Source: Lachnospiraceae bacterium (GTDB lineage: Bacteria; Bacillota; Clostridia; Lachnospirales; Lachnospiraceae). Taken from it: DNA of 64,000 nt. The position numbers and the translations under genes were made by a program. Below, piece by piece: positions 18,651-27,492 of this stretch (positions are counted from its first letter, which is position 1; each line of letters starts with the position of its first letter). The notes beneath the pieces are model-generated. The model was not told the DNA's origin. It saw only the letters and a program-made list of their open reading frames with translations, and did no database searches. The stretch covers positions 248,001 through 312,000 of the forward strand of contig SVDY01000001.1 in assembly GCA_015057665.1 (NCBI GenBank). The letters are read 5' to 3'.

Positions 18651-18679
18651 TTTTCTTCTAATTTATTAAGTTGTAGTAA

Positions 18680-19348
18680 TTATTTATGAAGCTGTGATAA
18701 GATCATCTTTTCCTGATTATGAATGTGATGTTTCATGACCTCCCTGGCTCCTTCTTCATCCCCTTTACTAATCAGCGCAAGAAGTTTCTCATGTTCCCGG
18801 ATCAGTTCTTCATGATAACTCACATCTTTTACGTATTCCATACGGTAACGGAACATCTGCTCCTTCAGATTATGAACCACCTGGACCAGCCTTTTGTTAC
18901 TGCTCATGTCAAAAATACATTCATGAAATGCTTCATCCTGATTGGTAATCTCAAGGGTATCTCCTTTTTTTACCGCATCGACAAATTTCTGATGAGCTTC
19001 CTTTAATTGTTCCAGGTTCCCCTTGTTTCGTCTTCTGCATGCCAGTTCCACTGCCAGTTCTTCCAGTGCACAGCGGACTTCCAACACTTCCTTTAATCCT
19101 GCTTCCGTTATACGGGCAACCTCAGCACCCCTTCTCGGAATCATGACAACAAGACCTTCCAGCTCCAGTTTTCTTATAGCCTCTCTTACCGGTGTCCGGC
19201 TGACTCCCATACGCTCTGCCAGAGAAATCTCCATCAGACGCTCTCCCGGAGCAAACTCTCCCGTAATAATCGCCGTTCTTAAAGTATTAAATACAACATC
19301 TCTAAGCGGGAGATACTCATTCATATTTAATAGCAATTTGTCGTTCAT
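18680..19348 (-). CDS. GntR-family regulator, FadR/FCD subfamily
   Basis: A 222-residue DNA-binding repressor. Winged helix at residues 10-75 (EISLAERMGVSRTPVREAIRKLE is typical GntR) followed by an all-helical FCD ligand domain with metal-binding His residues (DEAFHECIFD, REHEKLL, KHHIHNQE). FCD regulators usually sense small organic acids or sugar acids; the ligand here is unknown. It follows ispE by 24 bp and has its own terminator. From memory, sipL-ispE-gntR-spoIIR is a common order in clostridia; here the CotH and pilus genes follow instead. Confidence 0.88.
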   Translation of the reverse strand: MNDKLLLNMNEYLPLRDVVFNTLRTAIITGEFAPGERLMEISLAERMGVSRTPVREAIRKLELEGLVVMIPRRGAEVARITEAGLKEVLEVRCALEELAVELACRRRNKGNLEQLKEAHQKFVDAVKKGDTLEITNQDEAFHECIFDMSSNKRLVQVVHNLKEQMFRYRMEYVKDVSYHEELIREHEKLLALISKGDEEGAREVMKHHIHNQEKMILSQLHK

Positions 19349-19372
19349 ATGTTATATCCTTTTTGTCAGGCG

Positions 19373-20239
19373 TTAAGGCTGATAAGGCTCTGTCACATAG
19401 GCATTTTTTACCATCTCAATAGCCTGAATCTTTTCAAGTGCATTCATTGCAGTGTTTTTATCTGCGTAGATACCAAATACAGTAGGTCCGCTTCCGCTCA
19501 TTAAGGAATTCAAAGCTCCTGTCTCAATCATGGCTTCTTTTATCTGTCCGATGATTGGATACTTTCTGGCTGTCACTGTTTCAAGAACATTGGAAAGACG
19601 ATCCGCCACTCCGTTCAGGTTATCTGCTTTGATTGCTTCGATCATTCCATCAATGTCAGGATGATAAGGAAGTTTATCTGCCTCCAAATTCTCATATACA
19701 AATCTTGTGGATACACTGATTCTTGGTTTGGCAATCAGTATGTAGCAGTGGGGCATTGGCAAAAGCGGAGTAAGCACTTCTCCAATTCCTTCAGAAAGAG
19801 CGGTTCCGCCCATAATGCAGTAAGGCACATCTGCTCCGATCTTTACTCCAAGCTCCATCAGTCTCTCCTGGGATAATCCAAGTTCAAACAGCTTATTCAT
19901 ACCGATCAGGGCTGCTGCTGCATCGGTGCTTCCACCGGCCATTCCTGCTGCCATAGGGATGTTTTTCTCTAAGTCTGCTTTCACTCCTCCGGTAACGCCG
20001 CATTCTTTCTTGATCAGACTGATGGCTTTATAGACCAGGTTCTTTTCATTGTTTGGTAAAGAACCTATGTTAGAGCTTAACACAATTTCATCCTTTGGGA
20101 TTTTTTTCAAGGTTAGCTTATCATAAAGACCTACACTCTGCATGATCATACGGACATCATGGTATCCATCTTCTCGTTTTCGCAATACATCAAGACCCAA
20201 ATTGATCTTGGCATATGCTTTCAAAATAATCTGTCTCAT
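19373..20239 (-). CDS. ispE: 4-(cytidine 5'-diphospho)-2-C-methyl-D-erythritol kinase
   Basis: A 288-residue GHMP kinase that phosphorylates CDP-methylerythritol in the non-mevalonate isoprenoid pathway (cytoplasm). Seen motifs: AYAKINLGLDVLRKREDGYH at the N-terminus, the ATP loop PMAAGMAGGSTDAAAAL, and the C-terminal SGSGPTVFGIY. Length is standard. It is preceded by the sipL homologue (57 bp) and followed by gntR (24 bp). Confidence 0.95.
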   Translation of the reverse strand: MRQIILKAYAKINLGLDVLRKREDGYHDVRMIMQSVGLYDKLTLKKIPKDEIVLSSNIGSLPNNEKNLVYKAISLIKKECGVTGGVKADLEKNIPMAAGMAGGSTDAAAALIGMNKLFELGLSQERLMELGVKIGADVPYCIMGGTALSEGIGEVLTPLLPMPHCYILIAKPRISVSTRFVYENLEADKLPYHPDIDGMIEAIKADNLNGVADRLSNVLETVTARKYPIIGQIKEAMIETGALNSLMSGSGPTVFGIYADKNTAMNALEKIQAIEMVKNAYVTEPYQP

Positions 20240-20296
20240 ATCTCTTCCCCTTGTTTATTGTATACAGTATATTATAAACAATTTCATATTTTTTGT

Positions 20297-21895
20297 CTAT
20301 AGCACTTCTTTCATCTTTTTCATTACAAGAATTCTTTGTCCGGCTTTCACAAGGGAATCCTCCATCTGATTCATCTGCCGGATCAGTTCCACTGTGGAAG
20401 AATAGGCTTTTGCCACGTTCCAGACCGGCTCCTCCTTTTCCGCAATATAGATTCCGATTCCCGGAATCTGTTTGATCTGCTCATAATCTAATGGCTTTTC
20501 TGTATAGCCGGTTATTACCTTTCCCTCCCGGGATGAAAATGCAATCATATCAAGGCTGAGGACTGCCTTCAGTTCCATTTCATCACTGTCAAGCATGGTG
20601 CCGTGAATCTGCTCCAGCCCTGCCTCCAGCTCATAACTATCCTTACTGTTTATATTCTTTGCTTCCACAAGGCAGGAAAAAGGCATCATCTCAGTTGTTC
20701 CATAGAGCGGATGATAATCCTCATCCGTAATCAACAGAAGATCAGCCAGGATAACACCTTCTACGTAGATTCCATCTTCTCTTTGTTCTGTCTCATCGAT
20801 TTTGATGCTTCCGTCCATGTGAATGAGAGAGAGCGCCCTTCCCTGCATTCCCTTCAATGATATTCTTCTTTGCACTTTCGTTTTTGCATTGTTTTTTACA
20901 ATAAGATTCTCATAACAGAATGGGGAAAAGGTCGGTGTTATGTTCTTTTCTGTACTGTACAGGTCTGTGAGAAGCACGGTCCGTTCTTCTTCGTATCCTT
21001 TCATATCCAGATTTAAGATAGTTTCCATGCTTAACACTCTTTCTTCTCCATCTTCATCCGGCTTTACCTCTAACTGACAGAATCCAGGAAACACATGTAC
21101 ATTTCCTATCATCCCATCCCTGGCTTCAGGGCAGTTCACCTCAGATACAAATGGTAGTTCCCATTCCATATGCTGAATCGGAACATGCTCCTCCTCCCCG
21201 GAATAGAGGAAAAAGATAAATAACTCTCCTCTCACCTGAATCCTTCCGTCCAAAAGCCTGACCTCCGGATTTCGAAGAGATACTTCATCCCAGATCAGCT
21301 CATGAATATTCGGTTTACTTGCCGCAAGAGTCATCTCCCCCTTCACACGGCAGGTATCTCTTTTATGAAAAGTCATCTGAGTCAGATTCACCTCTGAAAA
21401 TAACTGTTCCACCCCTTCTCCTTCTGCCTTTACCGCTCCTTCTATTCTTTTCGTCTCACTGACCAGGGCAGAAAAAGTAATCAGGGCACGGATTCCCAGT
21501 TTTCTTGAATGAATCATTATTACATTCAGATCATCCAGCTCTGCTTTTACTTTTACAGAATCACTGCTTCTGATTCCGTCTGCATTTATGTACTCCTCAA
21601 TCTCAAAGCTCCCTGACAGAGAACTCAGCATGGGGCCTGCTTCTGCCGTGTGATACAGTCCTTTATAATGCAGCACGCCTTTTACCCGGATTCGGTCGTT
21701 CATCACTTCGATTTCTTCCAGCCGGACTTCTCCTTTATTCTGAATCAGTTTCTCCATATCCGGTTTCGCATCCGGCACATTCATATCTCTGTCTAAAGTA
21801 ATCTGCACCTGTTTTTCCGCTTTCCGCATAGCCGCCTGAATTTCTCTCTTAAAAAGCTCCATTCTATTTTCCTCCATATAACAGACATGATTCAC
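20297..21895 (-). CDS. sipL: SipL-like spore coat morphogenesis protein (SPOCS/DUF3794 + LysM)
   Basis: A 532-residue protein with repeated SPOCS (DUF3794) domains over most of its length and a C-terminal LysM-like domain (about 480-525, GIYIAEKEEPVWNVAKAYSS then KAGQRILV). In Clostridioides difficile SipL binds SpoIVA through LysM and is needed to attach the coat to the forespore; length and layout agree. No signal peptide, consistent with a mother-cell protein. The next gene downstream is ispE, as in other clostridia (recalled). Confidence 0.87.
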   Translation of the reverse strand: MNHVCYMEENRMELFKREIQAAMRKAEKQVQITLDRDMNVPDAKPDMEKLIQNKGEVRLEEIEVMNDRIRVKGVLHYKGLYHTAEAGPMLSSLSGSFEIEEYINADGIRSSDSVKVKAELDDLNVIMIHSRKLGIRALITFSALVSETKRIEGAVKAEGEGVEQLFSEVNLTQMTFHKRDTCRVKGEMTLAASKPNIHELIWDEVSLRNPEVRLLDGRIQVRGELFIFFLYSGEEEHVPIQHMEWELPFVSEVNCPEARDGMIGNVHVFPGFCQLEVKPDEDGEERVLSMETILNLDMKGYEEERTVLLTDLYSTEKNITPTFSPFCYENLIVKNNAKTKVQRRISLKGMQGRALSLIHMDGSIKIDETEQREDGIYVEGVILADLLLITDEDYHPLYGTTEMMPFSCLVEAKNINSKDSYELEAGLEQIHGTMLDSDEMELKAVLSLDMIAFSSREGKVITGYTEKPLDYEQIKQIPGIGIYIAEKEEPVWNVAKAYSSTVELIRQMNQMEDSLVKAGQRILVMKKMKEVL

Positions 21896-21974
21896 AACTA
21901 CTCTATGTCTATTCGGGGAAATACTTAAATAGAACCGCTATTCTTTTTTCATCCTTCCATTCCGGTTTATAAAC

Positions 21975-22403
21975 TCAGTGTTGAAACACGACCGGCTTAT
22001 CCATTACCTCACATCGAACCACAATATACGGACAGACTTCTGCCCCGCCTGCTTTTCCACCTCTCCTTTTCGATGCGTTGACCAATAAAGTTTTCAAAAT
22101 GATACTGTTTTCCCTCTCATAAAAATCTTTTATGGTTACAGCATAGACTTCACGTTTCTGTCTCCCATATCCCACTGCTATATAGCGGTGTGCAGAATTT
22201 TCATAAATCAACCGAAAGGCTTTTTCCTTTTTTTCATCAATCAGAACCTTAAGCTCATCGGGCAGTTCAGTTTCCCCGCAGATTTCATAATTTATCTCTA
22301 TGGGTTCTTTGTCTTCCCCTGTTTTTCCGCATGCTGCTGTCACACAAATAATAATAAAAAACACAAACAGCCAGCACATATCTCTTACAAAATGAGGCAG
22401 CAT
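21975..22403 (-). CDS. small lipoprotein, PrcB C-terminal-like domain
   Basis: A 142-residue protein with a hydrophobic signal (residues 8-25) ending in a lipobox-like TAAC, so probably membrane-anchored outside the cell. The mature part (YIAVGYGRQKREVYAVTIKD, then CPYIVVRCEVMDKPVVF) resembles the PrcB_C domain found in protease-complex and sporulation-linked lipoproteins of Firmicutes. It lies 79 bp upstream of sipL and could be co-transcribed. Family call is tentative; exact role unknown. Confidence 0.6.
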   Translation of the reverse strand: MLPHFVRDMCWLFVFFIIICVTAACGKTGEDKEPIEINYEICGETELPDELKVLIDEKKEKAFRLIYENSAHRYIAVGYGRQKREVYAVTIKDFYERENSIILKTLLVNASKRRGGKAGGAEVCPYIVVRCEVMDKPVVFQH

Positions 22404-22492
22404 CCATACACTCTTTCAGCCTTTTCTTTATTTTATGCTTTTTATTTTTCATGGTTCTTTCTAATCTTTTTGTGCTGATGTTGTGTAAAACG

Positions 22493-22526
22493 AAAAAGGA
22501 ACCATCCCGCAGGATGATTCCTTTTT
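22493..22526. terminator. bidirectional terminator after phosphoglucomutase
   Basis: AAAAAGGAACCATCC and GGATGATTCCTTTTT form a stem with A- and T-tracts at both ends; it ends the minus-strand mutase message. Confidence 0.85.
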
Positions 22527-22569
22527 CCGTTTTATAAGAGCTTTATAAGAGTTCTATGAAACTATTTCA

Positions 22570-24252
22570 TTATGCAAATAATGGTGCTAAAGCAGCTGCA
22601 AGAGCATCTTTCTGAGCCTGAGCTTCTGCAAGATCTTTACCTAATGTTGTGAAGTAAGTTTTGATCTTAGGTTCTGTACCGGATGGACGAACGATAGCCT
22701 GTGCTCCGCCTTCTAAGTCGTATACTAATACGTTAGCTGCTGGAAGACCTGTTTCTTCTGTGTTCTTGTAGTCTGTTACTTTTGTTACTTTGTATTCACC
22801 GATTGCTGCTGGTGGATTCTGACGAAGGTCAGCCATGATTCCAGCCATCTTATCCATACCGGAGAGACCTGGGAATTCGTAGCTGTCTGTCTTGTTTAAG
22901 TAACGGCCGTATTCAGCGTAGATTTCTTCCATTCTCTGTTTTAAGGAAGAACCGATGCTTCTGTAGTATGCAGCCATTTCGCAGATTAACATAGAGCCGA
23001 TAACCGCATCTTTGTCACGTACGTATGGGCCTGCAAGATATCCGTAGGATTCTTCGAAACCGAAGATGAAGCGGTCTACTTCACCTGCTGCTTCAAGCTG
23101 AGCAATCTGGTCACCGATCCATTTGAAACCTGTTAATACGTTACGCATTTCAACACCGTAGTGAGCTGCGATAGCGTCTGCAAGTGGTGTGGATACTAAA
23201 GATTTAACTGCAACTGCTCTTTCAGGCATTGTGCCTTTTTCAATACGGCTTGCACAGATGTAATCTAATAAAAGAGCACCAACTTCGTTACCGGATACTA
23301 ATTCATATGTACCATCCGGACATTTCATAGCGATACCAACACGATCAGCATCAGGATCAGTTGCTAACATTAAGTCAGCGCCTTCTTTTACTGCTAATTC
23401 AAGACCTAAACGAAGAGCTTCGAAAATCTCTGGGTTAGGATATGGACATGTTGGGAAGTTGCCGTCTGGATACTGCTGTTCAGGAACGATTGTAATGTCA
23501 TCGATACCGATGTCATTTAAAATTCTCATAACAGGAACAAGACCGGATCCGTTAAGTGGAGAGTATACTAATTTAAGGCCTGCTGTCTTGCAAAGACCTG
23601 GACGAACGCTTCTTGCTTTGATTGCATCGTAAAGAGCTTCTTTACAATCATCGCCTACATACTCGATAAGGCCTGCTTCCATGCCTTCTTCGAAAGACAT
23701 CATCTTAGCACCTTCTAAGATGTCTGTTTTCTGGATTTCTGCATATACGATATCAGCAGCTTCGTCTGTCATCTGACATCCGTCTGGACCGTATGCTTTG
23801 TATCCGTTGTATTTTGCAGGGTTGTGGGATGCTGTAACCATGATACCTGCATTTGCTTCGTAGTAACGTGTAGCAAAGCTTAATGCTGGAACTGGCATTA
23901 ATGCATCGTAGATACGAACTTTGATGCCGTTTGCTGCAAGAACTTTCGCTGCTTCTTTTGCAAATACATCACTGTTAATACGGGAATCGTAGCTGATTGC
24001 AACGAGCTGGTTGCCGCCCTGTGTTTTTACCCAGTTCGCAAGACCCTGTGTAGCCTGGCGAACTACGTAGATATTCATTCTGTTTGTACCAGCACCTAAT
24101 ACACCACGTAAACCTGCTGTACCGAATTTTAATGCTACTGCAAAACGATCTTTGATTTCTTCTTCGTTGCCTTCGATGGAGTTAAGTTCTGCTGTTAATG
24201 CAGCGTCTTCGAGTTCTGTTTCCATCCAGCGTTTGTAAGCTTCCATGTACAT
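22570..24252 (-). CDS. phosphoglucomutase / phosphomannomutase (alpha-D-phosphohexomutase)
   Basis: A 560-residue cytoplasmic enzyme interconverting hexose 1- and 6-phosphates. Visible motifs: substrate entry FGTAGLRGVLGAGTNRMN, active-site Ser loop TASHNPAKYNGYK, metal loop DPDADRVGIA, sugar-binding GFEESYGYLAG and phosphate loop RPSGTEPKIK. Full length for the PgcA-type enzymes of Firmicutes. It has a consensus promoter (24315-24343) and its own terminator, so it is monocistronic. Glucose versus mannose preference cannot be read from the sequence. Confidence 0.93.
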   Translation of the reverse strand: MYMEAYKRWMETELEDAALTAELNSIEGNEEEIKDRFAVALKFGTAGLRGVLGAGTNRMNIYVVRQATQGLANWVKTQGGNQLVAISYDSRINSDVFAKEAAKVLAANGIKVRIYDALMPVPALSFATRYYEANAGIMVTASHNPAKYNGYKAYGPDGCQMTDEAADIVYAEIQKTDILEGAKMMSFEEGMEAGLIEYVGDDCKEALYDAIKARSVRPGLCKTAGLKLVYSPLNGSGLVPVMRILNDIGIDDITIVPEQQYPDGNFPTCPYPNPEIFEALRLGLELAVKEGADLMLATDPDADRVGIAMKCPDGTYELVSGNEVGALLLDYICASRIEKGTMPERAVAVKSLVSTPLADAIAAHYGVEMRNVLTGFKWIGDQIAQLEAAGEVDRFIFGFEESYGYLAGPYVRDKDAVIGSMLICEMAAYYRSIGSSLKQRMEEIYAEYGRYLNKTDSYEFPGLSGMDKMAGIMADLRQNPPAAIGEYKVTKVTDYKNTEETGLPAANVLVYDLEGGAQAIVRPSGTEPKIKTYFTTLGKDLAEAQAQKDALAAALAPLFA

Positions 24253-24314
24253 ATCAAATCACCTGTCCTTTATTTATTTCGAGTACGTCTTGGCGTACTT
24301 TCACTTGTACCTTA

Positions 24315-24343
24315 ATTTTAATGAATTCGTAAATAAATGTCAA
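24315..24343 (-). promoter_or_regulatory. predicted promoter of the phosphohexomutase gene
   Basis: Minus strand: consensus -35 TTGACA (24338-24343), 17-bp spacer, -10 TAAAAT (24315-24320). An AGTACG/CGTACT inverted repeat (24283-24300) lies in the leader. Confidence 0.75.
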
Positions 24344-24372
24344 TGTTCACATGTCTATAAAATAGCATTTTT

Positions 24373-25377
24373 CTACGGCAATTCTCTTTCGATAAAACGC
24401 CGTCTTAAGTCATTCTGGCTTATGGCTTTTTTCAGCTTTTCCAGATTCTTAGGAGGCATCCAGCATTTTTTACTGTTATAGTACTGATTGGATATTTTCC
24501 AGAACTTTTCCGGGAAGGAAAAGAGGATTTTAAGCATCTCATAATCCTCTTTTTCAAGTTTTAGTTCCTCCTCATAACCTTTGACAGCTGCCTGAAATAT
24601 TTTGCACTGGAACTGGTTTTTCTCAAGGGCTTTTCTCATCAGGTTATAAAGGTCCATGATCTGCTGATTATAATGAAACTGTCCCAGATTCAATGTGGCC
24701 TCGCCCTCTTCCAGCATGAGTACATTGTGCTGGTGATATGCTCCGTGGCAGATTCCATAACCCTGTTGAAAAAATCCGGGCTCCTTTTTTGCAAACATGG
24801 AAACTGCTTTCTCCGCCTCTTCATAAAAAGAAGCATAGCAGGAAGTAAAGGTCAGTTCAAATTCGGTCCGTCTGCCGCTTTTTTTTATGTAATTCCGTAT
24901 TCTCCTAAGTTCCAGTTTTTTTCCATTTAACATATCCGGAATGGAAGGAGTTTCTCTTTTTTCCACCCTGTAATCCTTCAGATTCCTAAGTGCTTTGTGA
25001 AGCCTGGCCAGATTCCGACAGGCTCTTTCCACGTCCCGCTCATCCTTTAAACTGCATTCCCTTCCTTCAAAAGAATGCTTCATAATAAATGGTGTCCGGT
25101 ATTTATCGTAAGAAATTAATCCGTCCTCTTTGTTAGCCAGAATTATGTCAAGATTGTGAAATCCTTCTGCCTGAAGAAGCTTCTGAAGTTCCAGTTCAAA
25201 AGCCAGCCGAAGAGGCGAGCCATTATAAGGCATAATCGTCAAAAGACCTCTGTCAGTTTCAAGCTGAAGACACCCTCTGCTTCGAAAACTGCTCCGCACC
25301 TCTACGTCATACTGTTCCACAATTTCCATCTGTTTTTCATTCAATGGGGCTGCCTCCTTATTCCAAATATCATTCAC
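24373..25377 (-). CDS. CotS-family spore coat protein (kinase-like fold)
   Basis: A 334-residue protein of the CotS/YutH group, which has a choline-kinase/APH-like fold. The Brenner-type loop reads CHGAYHQHNVL in place of HGDxxxxN, followed by LNLGQFHYNQQIMDLYNLMRK, the shape seen in CotS proteins where the kinase Asp is often lost. In Bacillus, CotS is an outer coat component. It sits within 5 kb of sipL. It lacks HGD and the DFD metal motif here, so catalysis is doubtful. Confidence 0.78.
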   Translation of the reverse strand: MNDIWNKEAAPLNEKQMEIVEQYDVEVRSSFRSRGCLQLETDRGLLTIMPYNGSPLRLAFELELQKLLQAEGFHNLDIILANKEDGLISYDKYRTPFIMKHSFEGRECSLKDERDVERACRNLARLHKALRNLKDYRVEKRETPSIPDMLNGKKLELRRIRNYIKKSGRRTEFELTFTSCYASFYEEAEKAVSMFAKKEPGFFQQGYGICHGAYHQHNVLMLEEGEATLNLGQFHYNQQIMDLYNLMRKALEKNQFQCKIFQAAVKGYEEELKLEKEDYEMLKILFSFPEKFWKISNQYYNSKKCWMPPKNLEKLKKAISQNDLRRRFIERELP

Positions 25378-25469
25378 TCTCTATCATATGTGATTCCTTC
25401 GAACTTATGATTATAAACCGGATAAGAGCAGCAAAATATCATTCCGTCATTCTATTTCATTCAGGCATG

Positions 25470-25507
25470 GAAAAAGCGGCAGATTTTCCAGCCAAATCTG
25501 CCGCTTT
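25470..25507 (-). terminator. terminator after the FliB-like gene
   Basis: AAAAGCGGCAGATTT and its complement form a 15-bp stem with a short loop and TTTTTCC on the minus strand, about 20 bp after the stop codon. Confidence 0.9.
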
Positions 25508-25527
25508 TCCTATTATTTGTTTTATTT

Positions 25528-26667
25528 TTATTCATCCAGAAGTTCTTCCAGCTTCTCTAAGTTCCAGTCAGAGTGTTCCAGTTCTCTGGAATACTCATAA
25601 ACTACCTGAATCACTTCTTCCATATCGAGAAAATGTTCATTTCTTTCCCATCTGGCCATAAGCATTTCATAAATCATATGAACGCTTACAACAGCCATTC
25701 TTACTTTTGAACCAATATATCCGTCATAGACAGCTCCGCAAAAATAAGTCTGAATGAAGTATACAAGAAGCTGTTCCAGCCAGATCTCATAGTCCGGAAG
25801 ATTCTTTCTCATCCATGCTGCAAATTCCTGCTTTAACTCCCAGTAGGGACCGCTTCCGGCGCGGTAAAGAATAGCCTCCGTTTCTTCCAAATGCGTCTCC
25901 CAGTGGTCATGAAGCTGTTCCAACTGATAGAGTTTCACAAAACTTTTTAAAGACGCATCGTATATTTCTTTTGTATTCTCATATCTATGAAGTCCATCCA
26001 GTTTTTCCTGAAGTTCCTGCATTACTTCTTCTGACCGGTATTTCTCAAAAAGTTCATCGATAAAGAAAAGCTGATCTTCATCTACATACTCCTGAAGTTC
26101 TCTTCCCATTTCTGATATAAGATAGGTGCGAAGTTCTATGGAACGTTCCCTGTTTTGAAGTATTTCAAGCATCACTTCTCGTGCTTCCACTAACTGGGAA
26201 TGGAGAAGAAAATCAAAATCATCCCATTCCTCTTCTCCCGGAACCTCTTCTTCTATAAACTGAACCGGTTCTTTTTTGCCAAGGAGGATTCTGGCTGCTT
26301 CCGGACAGGAGACAGACAGGGTATACTCTCTGATATTCTCAAACTCTTCGATATGTCTTGGATAGTTTGTACAAGTCGTGCACAGACTTTCTTCTCCTAG
26401 GGCTGTGTAAAGATCGCAGAGATTGCAATCATTTAAAAATGCACATCTTCTCTCTTCTTTCTGATGAAAGGTCCCTTCTTCCCAGTCAATAGAGTCTCGG
26501 AGTCTTTCTCCAAAGTCACCTTCCACTTTCTGATAAGCTTCCAGCGACTTATCATCTATCACGATCTGCCATCCTGCGCAGCAGGTATCTTCACACTTGT
26601 CTGCAAGACATTTAAATTCATTATAATAATCCGGTTTTGAGATAATCATGGCTGTCCTCTTTCCCAT
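25528..26667 (-). CDS. fliB: FliB-like lysine-N-methylase
   Basis: A 379-residue protein of the FliB family, originally described as the enzyme methylating flagellin lysines. The N-terminal cysteine cluster is clear: FKCLADKCEDTCCAGW, then CAFLNDCNLCDLY and SLCTTCTNYPR, and VSCPEAAR; it may bind an Fe-S centre. No flagellar genes are nearby. It starts 39 bp after the transporter ATPase gene and precedes the only terminator, so it is probably the last gene of the TPP-riboswitch operon. Its substrate here is unknown. Confidence 0.8.
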   Translation of the reverse strand: MGKRTAMIISKPDYYNEFKCLADKCEDTCCAGWQIVIDDKSLEAYQKVEGDFGERLRDSIDWEEGTFHQKEERRCAFLNDCNLCDLYTALGEESLCTTCTNYPRHIEEFENIREYTLSVSCPEAARILLGKKEPVQFIEEEVPGEEEWDDFDFLLHSQLVEAREVMLEILQNRERSIELRTYLISEMGRELQEYVDEDQLFFIDELFEKYRSEEVMQELQEKLDGLHRYENTKEIYDASLKSFVKLYQLEQLHDHWETHLEETEAILYRAGSGPYWELKQEFAAWMRKNLPDYEIWLEQLLVYFIQTYFCGAVYDGYIGSKVRMAVVSVHMIYEMLMARWERNEHFLDMEEVIQVVYEYSRELEHSDWNLEKLEELLDE

Positions 26668-26706
26668 CCATTTCTGTCTTTTGTGTTTGTGTCCCGATTC
26701 TTAATC

Positions 26707-27480
26707 CTAAACCCTCCGAATCTGATCCGTATCACTTTCCTGTTCTTCCAGATGGGCCAGAATGTCTTTTTTGTAATTTAAGAATTCTTCCGTCAGGTTA
26801 AAATCTTTCCCTCTCGGTTTCTTCTTTTCAATCACTATCTCTTTTGTAATCCTTCCGGGCTTTCCTGTCAACAGATAAATGCGGTCGGAAAGAAGAATTG
26901 CCTCATCGATGTCATGGGTGATAAACAAGGTGGATAGCTGAATCTTCTCCATCACATCCAAGTACCACTCATGAATCGAACTTTTGGTAAGCATATCAAG
27001 GGCTGAAAAAGGTTCGTCAAGGAGTGCTACCTTTTCAGAGAACAGATAGGTCCGAAGAAGGGCTGCTCTTTGCTTCATACCTCCGGAGAGCTGTGCCGGA
27101 AACTTCTTCTCTGTTCCGGAAAGGCCAAACTGCTCAAAGTAAGAAGACGCTTTTTCTCTCGCCTCTTTCTTCTTCATTCCCTTTACAAGGAGGGGCAGAG
27201 CTACGTTATCCACAATCGTCCGGTAAGGAAGCATTAAGTCTTTCTGAAGCATATAGCTGACATTTCCGGGCTTTCCTGTAATATCTTTCCCGTCCAGATA
27301 GATTCGTCCCTGATCCGGCATCTTAATTCCTGCAATCAGGTTAAACAAAGTAGTCTTTCCGCCACCGCTCACGCCAAGAAGAGAGACAATCTCGCCTTTA
27401 TTCAGTTTTATGGAAATGTCCTCGATGACCTTTTCTCCATCGAAACTTTTTGTTACCTTATCTACGTGTAATACGGACAT
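26707..27480 (-). CDS. thiZ: ABC transporter ATP-binding protein (HMP/thiamine-precursor type)
   Basis: A 257-residue ATPase of the nitrate/taurine/HMP importer group. Walker A GVSGGGKTTLFNLIAG, Q-loop QKDLMLPYRT, signature LSGGMKQRAALLR, Walker B VALLDEPFSALD, H-loop FITHDIDEA. It follows the binding-protein gene by 12 bp. Substrate is inferred from the TPP riboswitch at the head of the operon: probably hydroxymethylpyrimidine or a related thiamine precursor. Confidence 0.85.
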   Translation of the reverse strand: MSVLHVDKVTKSFDGEKVIEDISIKLNKGEIVSLLGVSGGGKTTLFNLIAGIKMPDQGRIYLDGKDITGKPGNVSYMLQKDLMLPYRTIVDNVALPLLVKGMKKKEAREKASSYFEQFGLSGTEKKFPAQLSGGMKQRAALLRTYLFSEKVALLDEPFSALDMLTKSSIHEWYLDVMEKIQLSTLFITHDIDEAILLSDRIYLLTGKPGRITKEIVIEKKKPRGKDFNLTEEFLNYKKDILAHLEEQESDTDQIRRV

Positions 27481-27492
27481 ATTTTTTCCTCT

